From NCBI GenBank assembly GCA_964541695.1, contig CAZIRB010000070.1:1-12919 (forward strand): 12,919 nt of DNA, read 5' to 3'. The first letter of the stretch is position 1; every line of letters starts with the position of its first letter. Origin of the DNA: CAZKGE01 sp964541695. Its GTDB lineage: Bacteria; Bacillota; Clostridia; Christensenellales; CAG-138. Both the position numbers and the translations under genes were made by a program. The notes beneath the pieces were generated by a model, which saw only the letters and a program-made list of their open reading frames with translations, searched no databases and was not told where the DNA came from. This document shows, in pieces, positions 1-5,650 of this stretch.

Positions 1-19
1 CGACGAACAAATCGGGTTT

Positions 20-74
20 CCAAAGGGCCCTCGGCCCTTTGGCGGTGGCTTGGAGGCGGAGCCTCCAACGTACC
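20..74 (-). repeat. Left copy of a two-part hairpin repeat downstream of proS
   Basis: Starting six bases after the proS stop, the minus strand holds two perfect hairpins. The first has an 8-bp stem (TTGGAGGC / GCCTCCAA, plus-strand 50-57 and 61-68) with a 3-base loop. The second has a 10-bp stem (CCAAAGGGCC / GGCCCTTTGG, 20-29 and 33-42), also with a 3-base loop. No T-tract follows the second stem, so this is not a classic intrinsic terminator, although the structures could still slow polymerase or protect the 3' end. Two blocks recur in the same order and orientation after the last gene of the window: GGTACGTTGGAGGCTCC (58-74, 15 of 17 matching) and a 21-base block starting CGCCAAAGGGCCGA (24-44, 20 of 21 matching). 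Positions 1-19 show nothing recognisable. Confidence 0.7.
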
Positions 75-79
75 CTACC

Positions 80-1525
80 TCAATACGCCTTGGCGAAATA
101 CATCTTCGTGACCGCCTGTTTGCCGCAATGCGTGCAGACGGCGCCGTGGTCCGGCTCGGACTTGCCGAGCGGCATGCAGCGCGCGGTCGCGCCGGTCTTT
201 TCCTTGATCACGTCCTCACAGCCGCGCTCGCCGCACCAGTGCGCGAGGGCAAAGCCGCTCTGCACGCCCGCGGCGAGCTCGTCGAACGTGTTTGCCACGA
301 CGGTCTTCTGCTCGCGGAACGCGAGCGCCTTATTGTACATGCCCTCGTGCACGCTGTCGAGCAGCGCCCTCAGCGCGGCGGCAAGGCCCTCAAGCGGCAG
401 CGTGAACTTCTCCAGGCTGTCGCGGCGCACGAGCGTGGCCTGCCCGGCCTCGATGTCGCGCGGGCCGAGCTCGAGGCGCACCGGCACGCCCTTCATCTCC
501 CACTCGTTGAACTTCCAGCCCGCGGTCTGGTCGCGCTCGTCGAGCTCGACCCGAAGGCCGGCGCTCTCGAGCTCCGCGGCAAGCGCGCGCGCTTTTTCGA
601 GCACGCCTTCCTTGTGCATGGCGATCGGCAATATCACGACCTGCACGGGCGCGACGCGCGGCGGCAGCACGAGGCCGCGGTCGTCGCCGTGCACCATGAT
701 GATGCCGCCGATCATGCGCGTCGAGGTGCCCCAGGATGTCGTAAAGCAGTGCTCGAGCTTGCCCTCCTTGGAGAGGTACTGGATCTCGTACGCCTTGGCG
801 AAGTGGTCCGAGAGGTTGTGGCTCGTGCCCATCTGCAGCGCCTTGCCGTCCTGCATCATGGCCTCGAGCGTATAGGTCGCGTAAGCGCCCGCAAACTTCT
901 CCTTCTCGCTCTTGCGGCCGAGGATCACCGGTATGGCGAGCTCGTTCTCCATAAAATCGCGGTAGGTCTCGAGCTGCTGCAGCGTTTCAGCCTGCGCCTC
1001 GTCGAACGTGGCGTGCGCGGTGTGCCCCTCCTGCCACAAAAATTCGCTCGTGCGCAGAAACGGGCGCGTCGTCTTCTCCCAGCGCACGACGTTGCACCAT
1101 TGGTTTAGCAGCAGCGGCAGGTCGCGGTACGACTGGATCCAGCGGCTGTACATCGAGCAGATGATCGTCTCGGACGTGGGCCGCACGCAGAGCCGCTCGG
1201 TCAGTTCCTCGTCGCCGCCGTGGGTCACCCAGGCGACCTCGGGCGCGAAGCCTTCGACGTGCTCGGCCTCCTTCTTTAGGAGGCTCTCCGGTATAAACAG
1301 CGGGAAGTAGGCGTTCTTGTGGCCGGTCTTCTTAAAGCGTCCGTCCATGCTCTGCTGCATCAGCTCCCACATGCGGTAGCCGTAGGGCTTGATGACCATG
1401 CAGCCGCGCACGTCCGAGTAATCGACCATGTCCGTCTTTAATATGACGTCCGTGTACCACTGCGGAAAGTCCGCGTCCCGTTTCGCGATCGCCGTGACAA
1501 ATTCTTCGTTGCGGTTCTTAGCCAT
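80..1525 (-). CDS. proS: Prolyl-tRNA synthetase, type 3 (eukaryote/archaeal-like)
   Basis: This cytoplasmic class II aminoacyl-tRNA synthetase charges tRNA-Pro with proline using ATP. It has 481 residues, the usual length for the short form that lacks the bacterial editing insertion. Visible elements are the proline-binding loop RPTSET (115-120), motif 2 around 148-170 (RWE...RPFLRTSEFLWQEGHTAH), motif 3 around 266-290 (GTSTRMIGG to the LPPR arginine), and an anticodon-binding domain from about 295. The C-terminal zinc module has Cys431, Cys436, Cys464 and Cys467, and the chain ends in Tyr481; both are typical of this subtype. The ATG directly abuts the TAA of the upstream coiled-coil gene. 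Its ribosome site (AGGAGA) lies inside that gene, so translation is probably coupled. It is the last gene of the ruvC-led operon. Confidence 0.97.
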   Translation of the reverse strand: MAKNRNEEFVTAIAKRDADFPQWYTDVILKTDMVDYSDVRGCMVIKPYGYRMWELMQQSMDGRFKKTGHKNAYFPLFIPESLLKKEAEHVEGFAPEVAWVTHGGDEELTERLCVRPTSETIICSMYSRWIQSYRDLPLLLNQWCNVVRWEKTTRPFLRTSEFLWQEGHTAHATFDEAQAETLQQLETYRDFMENELAIPVILGRKSEKEKFAGAYATYTLEAMMQDGKALQMGTSHNLSDHFAKAYEIQYLSKEGKLEHCFTTSWGTSTRMIGGIIMVHGDDRGLVLPPRVAPVQVVILPIAMHKEGVLEKARALAAELESAGLRVELDERDQTAGWKFNEWEMKGVPVRLELGPRDIEAGQATLVRRDSLEKFTLPLEGLAAALRALLDSVHEGMYNKALAFREQKTVVANTFDELAAGVQSGFALAHWCGERGCEDVIKEKTGATARCMPLGKSEPDHGAVCTHCGKQAVTKMYFAKAY

Positions 1526-2377
1526 TTAACTTCGTTCTCCTGCCTGTATGATCTCATCGAGCAGATCGTCCAGCGTCAGCTCGGTTTCGTTTCGTTCTCC
1601 CCCGCCCACAAACTGCGTGACCGTTGGCACGGCGGCGGGCTCTTGCGGGATCGGCGCGGTCCTCGTCTCCGCCGGCGGTTCCTGCGTCTCGGGCGGTCCG
1701 CCCGCGGCCGTGTATATGGGAATAGACTCCTCCGCGGCGTCGGCCTGCGGCGGCTCCGGCTCCTCCCGCATCAGCGGGATGCCGATGCGCACGGCTACGT
1801 CCTCGTCGGACAGCTCCGTGTACGACGGCAGGTCGAAGTCCGGCAGGTCGCGGTTCTCGAGCTTGTAGATATTGCGCATGAGGGCCGCCGGGTTGCCGCC
1901 AGTCTCCGGCAGATCCGCCGGCGCTTCCGGCGCGATGCCGGAAAGGCCGCGCGCCTCGTCGGGCAGGTCGGACAGCGGGAGCTTCTGCTTGCGCAGCGCC
2001 GCGGCGAAGCGGTTCGTGCTGCGCACGGCCTCCGCCGCGTTCTCCTCGAGCGCCTCGTTGAACGCGCGGATCTGCCGCTCGTACTCGGCCACGGCGGCCT
2101 CGGTCTTTTTGAGCAGCTCGCGCCGCTCGGCCTGCGCCTTCCTCGTGGTTTCCTCCGCCTCGCGGCCCGCGTTCAACAGTATCGCCTCCGCGCGCTTCTG
2201 CGACTCGGCCAGGTACCGGTCCGCGGCGTCCTGCGCGGCGGCCATCGCGTCGACGACGGACTGCTCGCGCGTCTGGTAGCCCTTGATCAGCTCCTCCATC
2301 GTTTCGACGCGGCGCATCAGCAGGTTCACCCGCTCCTGCCGTTCCTCGAGCAATCGCATCAGGTCCTTTTTCCGCAT
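1526..2377 (-). CDS. DivIVA-like coiled-coil protein with acidic C-terminal tail
   Basis: The protein has 283 residues and no signal peptide or membrane segment. Residues 1 to about 130 form a long charged heptad-like helix. The stretch at 50-95 (DAADRYLAES...AILLNAGREAEE) resembles the coiled coil of DivIVA-family polar or septal scaffold proteins. Residues about 135-260 are proline-, alanine- and glutamate-rich and probably disordered. The last 20 residues form a short acidic helix (LTLDDLLDEIIQAGE) that looks like a docking peptide. The canonical DivIVA N-terminal membrane-binding segment is not evident, so the family link is partial. The ATG lies 5 bases after the ruvB stop, and its ribosome site (GGAGGG) overlaps the end of ruvB. 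A role in linking recombination or chromosome events to the division apparatus is conceivable from position alone; the function is not established. Confidence 0.85.
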   Translation of the reverse strand: MRKKDLMRLLEERQERVNLLMRRVETMEELIKGYQTREQSVVDAMAAAQDAADRYLAESQKRAEAILLNAGREAEETTRKAQAERRELLKKTEAAVAEYERQIRAFNEALEENAAEAVRSTNRFAAALRKQKLPLSDLPDEARGLSGIAPEAPADLPETGGNPAALMRNIYKLENRDLPDFDLPSYTELSDEDVAVRIGIPLMREEPEPPQADAAEESIPIYTAAGGPPETQEPPAETRTAPIPQEPAAVPTVTQFVGGGERNETELTLDDLLDEIIQAGERS

Positions 2378-2382
2378 TCCGG

Positions 2383-3402
2383 CTAACCCTCCAGTCTGAG
2401 TTGTTCGCTTTGCACCCGGTATCCCATATGCCGGTAGCCCGCGGGCAGCACGACGCGGCCGCGCGGCGTGCGCGCAATGAAGCCGAGCTGCAGCAGGTAC
2501 GGTTCGTATACGTCCTCGATCGTGGTCGCGTCCTCGCCCGTGGCCGCGGCGATCGTGTCCAGCCCCGCGGGCCTGCCGGAAAACTTCGTGATCATGGTCT
2601 CGAGCATCCTGCGGTCGACCGCGTCGAGGCCGAGCGCGTCGATGGCCAGGCGGGTCAGCCCGTCCTGCGCGGCGGGCAGGTCGATCACGCCCTCGCCCAG
2701 CACCTCGGCAAAGTCGCGCACGCGGCGAAGGAGCCGGTTGGCGATCCTCGGCGTGCCGCGGGACCGCGCCGCGATCTCGCGCGCGCCGTCGTCGTCGATG
2801 CGGATGCCGAGGATACCGGCCGAGCGCCGGATGATCTCCATCAGCGAGTCCGCGTCGTACATGTCGAGCTGCTCCTTGATGCCGAAGCGGTCGCGCAGCG
2901 GCGACGTGAGCAGCCCCATGCGCGTCGTCGCGCCGACGAGCGTAAACTTCGGCAGATCGAGCCGGATGCTGCGCGCACTCGGGCCCTTGCCGATGATGAT
3001 GTCGAGCGCGAAGTCCTCCATCGCGGGGTAGAGCACCTCCTCGACGGCGGCGTTGAGCCTGTGGATCTCGTCGATGAACAGCACGTCGCCGGGCGCGAGG
3101 TTCGTAAGCAGCGCGGCCAGGTCCCCCGCATGCGAGATCGCGGGGCCGCTGGTGACCCGCAGGGACACGCCCATCTCGTTGGCGATGATGCCCGCGAGCG
3201 TCGTCTTGCCCAGGCCAGGCGGGCCGTAGAGCAAAGCGTGGTCGAGCGGCTCGCTTCGGTTTTTTGCAGCCTCGATGTAGACGCGCATGTGCTCCTTGAC
3301 CGTATGCTGCCCGATGTACTCGGACAGAAAATGCGGCCGCAGGCTGTATTCGGCTTTTATGTCCTCGCTCTGCATCGAGGACATCACGATGCGTTCTTCC
3401 AT
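2383..3402 (-). CDS. ruvB: Holliday junction branch-migration helicase RuvB
   Basis: RuvB is the hexameric AAA+ motor that works with RuvA to drive branch migration of Holliday junctions. The protein has 339 residues, normal for the family. It shows Walker A GPPGLGKT (60-67), Walker B VLFIDEIH (107-114), sensor 1 GATTR (157-161) and an arginine-finger region PLRDRFG (168-174). The GTPRIANRLLRRVRDFA segment of the small AAA domain follows at about 217, then a C-terminal winged-helix domain ending in an RGR.V.P.GY motif. A short-spaced AAGGGAG lies before the ATG at 3402; the ATG at residue 7 is a possible alternative start. It follows ruvA by 14 bases, and its stop overlaps the ribosome site of the coiled-coil gene, so it sits mid-operon. 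Confidence 0.98.
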   Translation of the reverse strand: MEERIVMSSMQSEDIKAEYSLRPHFLSEYIGQHTVKEHMRVYIEAAKNRSEPLDHALLYGPPGLGKTTLAGIIANEMGVSLRVTSGPAISHAGDLAALLTNLAPGDVLFIDEIHRLNAAVEEVLYPAMEDFALDIIIGKGPSARSIRLDLPKFTLVGATTRMGLLTSPLRDRFGIKEQLDMYDADSLMEIIRRSAGILGIRIDDDGAREIAARSRGTPRIANRLLRRVRDFAEVLGEGVIDLPAAQDGLTRLAIDALGLDAVDRRMLETMITKFSGRPAGLDTIAAATGEDATTIEDVYEPYLLQLGFIARTPRGRVVLPAGYRHMGYRVQSEQLRLEG

Positions 3403-3416
3403 GCGCTCCCTTTAAA

Positions 3417-4001
3417 TTATGGTTTCGCCAGGCTCTTTAAAGCCTGCGTAATCAGCGCTTCCACGCTGGCCGCGTCCTTGACCGCCGTGACGGCGCGCGA
3501 GGCGGACAGCCCGTCGTACCCTAGGTTTACGAGCGCCGCGACGGCCTCCGCGCGCATGTTGCCCGCGTCCTCCGCGGCGGCCCCCGCGCCGAGCATGTCG
3601 GAAACGTTCACGCGCTCCTTGAGTTCCAGCAGTACGCGCTGCGCGGTCTTTCTGCCGAGGCCCGGCACGCGGTCGAACGCCGCGGCGTTGTCCGTCACGA
3701 TCGCGGCGGCCACGTCCTGCGGCGTCAGCGCCGACAGCACCGCGAGCGCGAGCTTGGGGCCGACCCGCGTCACCCCGATAAGCCGCCGGAACATGTCGCG
3801 CTCCTCCGTGTCGTAGAAGCCGTACAGCGCCATCACGCCCTCGGCCAGGTGCAAATGCGTATACAGCCGCGCGCTCCCGCCTACGGAGAGCCTACGAAGC
3901 GTCATCGCGCTGGCGAACAGCTCATAGCCCACGCCCGCGGCCTCGATCACCGCGCGGTAAGCCTGCACCTCGTCCACGACGCCGCTGATGTATGCGTACA
4001 A
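3417..4001 (-). CDS. ruvA: Holliday junction-binding protein RuvA (TTG start)
   Basis: RuvA is the tetrameric Holliday-junction-recognition protein that loads RuvB. It has 194 residues and the standard layout: an N-terminal OB fold (1-63, beginning MYAYISG and reaching ALYGF), two helix-hairpin-helix motifs (about 74-92, GVTRVGPKLALAVLSAL, and 112-128, VPGLGRKTAQRVLLELK), a linker, and a C-terminal RuvB-contact domain (about 150-194, LVNLGYDGLSASRAV). The start codon is TTG at 3999-4001; it is supported by a strong GGGAGG seven bases upstream and by the conserved MYAYI start. The acidic pin that E. coli builds from Glu55-Asp56 reads Glu54-Gly55 here, so one acidic residue is missing. It begins 17 bases after the ruvC stop. 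Confidence 0.97.
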   Translation of the reverse strand: MYAYISGVVDEVQAYRAVIEAAGVGYELFASAMTLRRLSVGGSARLYTHLHLAEGVMALYGFYDTEERDMFRRLIGVTRVGPKLALAVLSALTPQDVAAAIVTDNAAAFDRVPGLGRKTAQRVLLELKERVNVSDMLGAGAAAEDAGNMRAEAVAALVNLGYDGLSASRAVTAVKDAASVEALITQALKSLAKP

Positions 4002-4018
4002 AATCGTTCCTCCCGTGT

Positions 4019-4516
4019 CTAGCGGATGCGGTACTCGCCCTTGGCCGCCTCCATGGTGTTCGCGTGGCAGATGGCCGCGGCCAAAGCGTCCGCCGCGTCG
4101 TCCGGCTGCGGGGGCTTGGCCAGCCCGAGCAGCGCGCGCACCATGCGCTGCACGCCCTGCTTGTCCGCGTGCCCGTCGCCCGCGACGGAGAGCTTGATCT
4201 GCATGGGCGTGTACTCAAACAGCGGCAGCCCGCACTGCTCGGCGGCGAGGATCGACACGCCGCGGCCCGCGCCGACGGAGATGGCGGTCGTCGTGTTGCG
4301 GTAGAAGAACAGCTCCTCAAACACCGCCTCGTCGGGGTTATGCAGCTCGATGAGCCGCTTTGTGCCGAGGTACAGCTTCTCGAGCCGCTCGGGGAACGAA
4401 AGCTTCGCGCTCGTCTCCACCACGCCGTAGTCTATGGCGACAAGCCGCGTCCCGGTGCGCTCGACCACGCCGTAGCCGAGTATCGCGTAGCCCGGATCAA
4501 TCCCCAGTATCCGCAA
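4019..4516 (-). CDS. ruvC: Crossover junction endodeoxyribonuclease RuvC (TTG or GTG start)
   Basis: RuvC is the homodimeric, metal-dependent RNase H-fold nuclease that resolves Holliday junctions left by RuvAB. The acidic active site is complete: Asp7 in RILGIDPG, Glu67 in VFEELFF, and Asp140 and Asp143 in PDDAADALA. The basic residues around 108-119 (IKLSVAGDGHADKQ) are also present. I chose the TTG at 4514-4516, giving 165 residues starting MRILGIDPG as in most homologues. It has GGGTGG five bases upstream and leaves a leader of about 22 bases from the predicted transcription start. An in-frame GTG at 4523-4525 would add three residues but has no ribosome site. It is the first gene of the ruvC-ruvA-ruvB-coiled coil-proS operon. 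Confidence 0.96.
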   Translation of the reverse strand: MRILGIDPGYAILGYGVVERTGTRLVAIDYGVVETSAKLSFPERLEKLYLGTKRLIELHNPDEAVFEELFFYRNTTTAISVGAGRGVSILAAEQCGLPLFEYTPMQIKLSVAGDGHADKQGVQRMVRALLGLAKPPQPDDAADALAAAICHANTMEAAKGEYRIR

Positions 4517-4525
4517 ATTTACCAC

Positions 4526-4541
4526 CCGAATACATATTCGG
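4526..4541 (-). promoter_or_regulatory. Putative LexA (SOS) operator of the ruvC operon
   Basis: The minus strand reads CCGAATATGTATTCGG, a palindrome with 7-base arms around a 2-base centre. The inner 14 bases fit the Gram-positive LexA/DinR pattern CGAAC-RNRY-GTTCG with C-to-T and G-to-A changes at the two inner arm positions. The left half, CGAATATG, is as I recall it in the B. subtilis recA operator. The site covers the transcription start predicted from the promoter just upstream, where a bound repressor would block initiation. ruvAB is a known SOS target in E. coli and B. subtilis, which makes the assignment coherent. Binding is inferred. Confidence 0.75.
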
Positions 4542-4544
4542 TTT

Positions 4545-4573
4545 ATTTTATCACAACTGCACGGAACTGTAAA
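4545..4573 (-). promoter_or_regulatory. Sigma-A promoter of the ruvC-ruvA-ruvB-coiled coil-proS operon
   Basis: The minus strand has TTTACA (4568-4573) and TAAAAT (4545-4550) separated by exactly 17 bases. Each hexamer has one mismatch to the sigma-A consensus. The -35 box lies in the last codons of the CmpB-family gene and the -10 box follows its stop directly. The expected transcription start, near 4538, falls inside the LexA-like palindrome. Confidence 0.75.
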
Positions 4574-4925
4574 CGACGTCGATGATCACCGAGGCCGGCG
4601 CGGTGAGCCCCGCCCAGAGGAGCGAATATTGCAGCGAGATTTGGCCGTAGAGGTTGAAGCGGAGGCCCGAATAGTCCCAGACGTTCAGGCCCTTCCTTAT
4701 ATTGACGAAGTACCCCGTGATGAACTCGACCGCCGTGATGATGACCGAGCCAGTCAGGCACCTTAGCAGCACGCTTGTAATCGGCAGCCGCGTAAACACG
4801 CCGTACAGCAGCACGAGCGAGGCCCCGCCCGCCAGCGCCATCGAGACGTGCGTGTGTCCGCGCCAAAATAGCTCCAGCACCACATAGAGCCCGCCGCCGA
4901 GCAAAAAGAGCAGGGGATATTCCAT
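4551..4925 (-). CDS. CmpB-family (putative ABC-transporter type IV) membrane protein
   Basis: This is a predicted integral membrane protein of 124 residues with four hydrophobic helices at roughly 3-20, 29-46, 53-75 and 98-118. The signature residues of the CmpB-like family (annotated as a putative ABC-transporter type IV domain) are present: RGHTHVSM after helix 1, EFITGYFVN at the end of helix 3, then NVWDYS, NLYGQISL and YSLLW leading into helix 4. Despite the family name, no transport partner is encoded nearby and the function is unknown. I chose the ATG at 4925; an in-frame TTG at 4949 would add eight basic residues. Neither start has a clear ribosome site. It begins 30 bases after the SSB-like gene and its 3' end contains the ruvC promoter. 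Confidence 0.85.
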   Translation of the reverse strand: MEYPLLFLLGGGLYVVLELFWRGHTHVSMALAGGASLVLLYGVFTRLPITSVLLRCLTGSVIITAVEFITGYFVNIRKGLNVWDYSGLRFNLYGQISLQYSLLWAGLTAPASVIIDVVYSSVQL

Positions 4926-4955
4926 AGGGGCTAGTCTGCGCCGCGGCAAGGAAAT

Positions 4956-5567
4956 TTATTGCAGCGCGATCGTACCGGCCGAAACCTCGTAGGTCATGCG
5001 CACGGCGACGGTGCCGCACGGCAATACCTTGTTGTACGCGCGGCTCTGGAGCCTGCCGGAAACGGCCACGACGTCGCCCGTCTGCAGCTCGCGCGAGGTG
5101 CGCGCGTTCTTGCCCCAGGCGATGACCGGTATGCGGTCGCTCTTGTCGAAGCCGCGCGGCACCATGATGAGAAGGTCCGTGATCTCCCGAAGCCGCGGCG
5201 TCGTACGGTACACGGGGGGCTTATGCACGACGCCGACGAGATGCACCTCGTTGACGTACGTCTCCTCCTCCGGCACGGCCAAAGTCTGCGCGAACACGTT
5301 GAGCATGACGCGCTCGCGGTTGTCCGCGGTCAGAAACGCGTGCGTGCGCAGCTGCCCCGTGACGACCACCGGCAGCCCCTCGCCCACGTCCGCGGGCAGG
5401 CGCTCGCGCGGGATCAGCACCGGCAGAACGTCCGCCGTGCCGCTCGTGCGCCGCACCGAAAGATCGAACCGGAACACCTCCGCGCCGCGCGCGGTATGCG
5501 ACAGCATAGGCGCGGACTGCATGCTCCCCGACAACACCAAACGGTTTTCAAACATCCTTGGTACCAT
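4956..5567 (-). CDS. Tandem OB-fold SSB-like protein lacking an acidic tail
   Basis: The protein has 203 residues and two consecutive SSB-like OB folds. The first spans about 7-97 (NRLVLSGSMQSAP, then VFRFDLSVRR and VVVTGQLRTHAF). The second spans about 105-198 and is the better match: VNEVHLVGVVHKPPVYRTTP, ITDLLIMVPR, DRIPVIAWGKNA and GDVVAVSGRLQSRAY. The two look like an internal duplication. The chain ends VSAGTIALQ, without the acidic DDDIPF-type tip by which replicative SSB recruits partners, so it is probably a specialised SSB paralogue or a PriB-like accessory factor. I chose the ATG at 5567, which has GAGGTGG five bases upstream. In-frame alternatives are a GTG at 5576 and an ATG at 5555. 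Its proximity to ruvCAB suggests recombination or repair, but that is inference. Confidence 0.85.
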   Translation of the reverse strand: MVPRMFENRLVLSGSMQSAPMLSHTARGAEVFRFDLSVRRTSGTADVLPVLIPRERLPADVGEGLPVVVTGQLRTHAFLTADNRERVMLNVFAQTLAVPEEETYVNEVHLVGVVHKPPVYRTTPRLREITDLLIMVPRGFDKSDRIPVIAWGKNARTSRELQTGDVVAVSGRLQSRAYNKVLPCGTVAVRMTYEVSAGTIALQ

Positions 5568-5599
5568 CCGAACCACCTCGTTACTGGAAGTGTATTCGG

Positions 5600-5612
5600 C
5601 GGCCGAAGGCCG
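5600..5612. other. Small GAA-loop hairpin in the cotH-to-SSB gap
   Basis: Between the CotH-domain gene stop (5651) and the SSB-like start (5567) lie 83 bases. The only clear structure is CGGCC-GAA-GGCCG, a 5-bp stem with a 3-base loop. No T-tract follows it on the minus strand, so termination is uncertain. It resembles the core of the repeat at the window ends (GGGCCGAAGGCCC) but lacks the flanking blocks. I see no convincing promoter here, so the SSB-like gene may be read through from upstream. Confidence 0.4.
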
Positions 5613-5650
5613 TTATGCCGCGATTGCTGTCGGGGAAAAGCCGCGCCTAT

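Noticed and set aside
2401..3816. Long plus-strand open frame opposite ruvB and ruvA
   Set aside because: It is an antisense shadow produced by high GC; its translation is arginine/alanine-rich without any domain, while the opposite strand encodes clear RuvB and RuvA.
5585..5599. GTATTCGG near 5592, identical to one arm of the ruvC LexA-like site
   Set aside because: The partner arm is absent at the required spacing (TGGAA instead of CGAAY), so it is only a half-site next to a hairpin.
5597..5615. Hairpin CGGCC-GAA-GGCCG as a terminator of the CotH gene
   Set aside because: The stem is only 5 bp and no T-tract follows on the minus strand.
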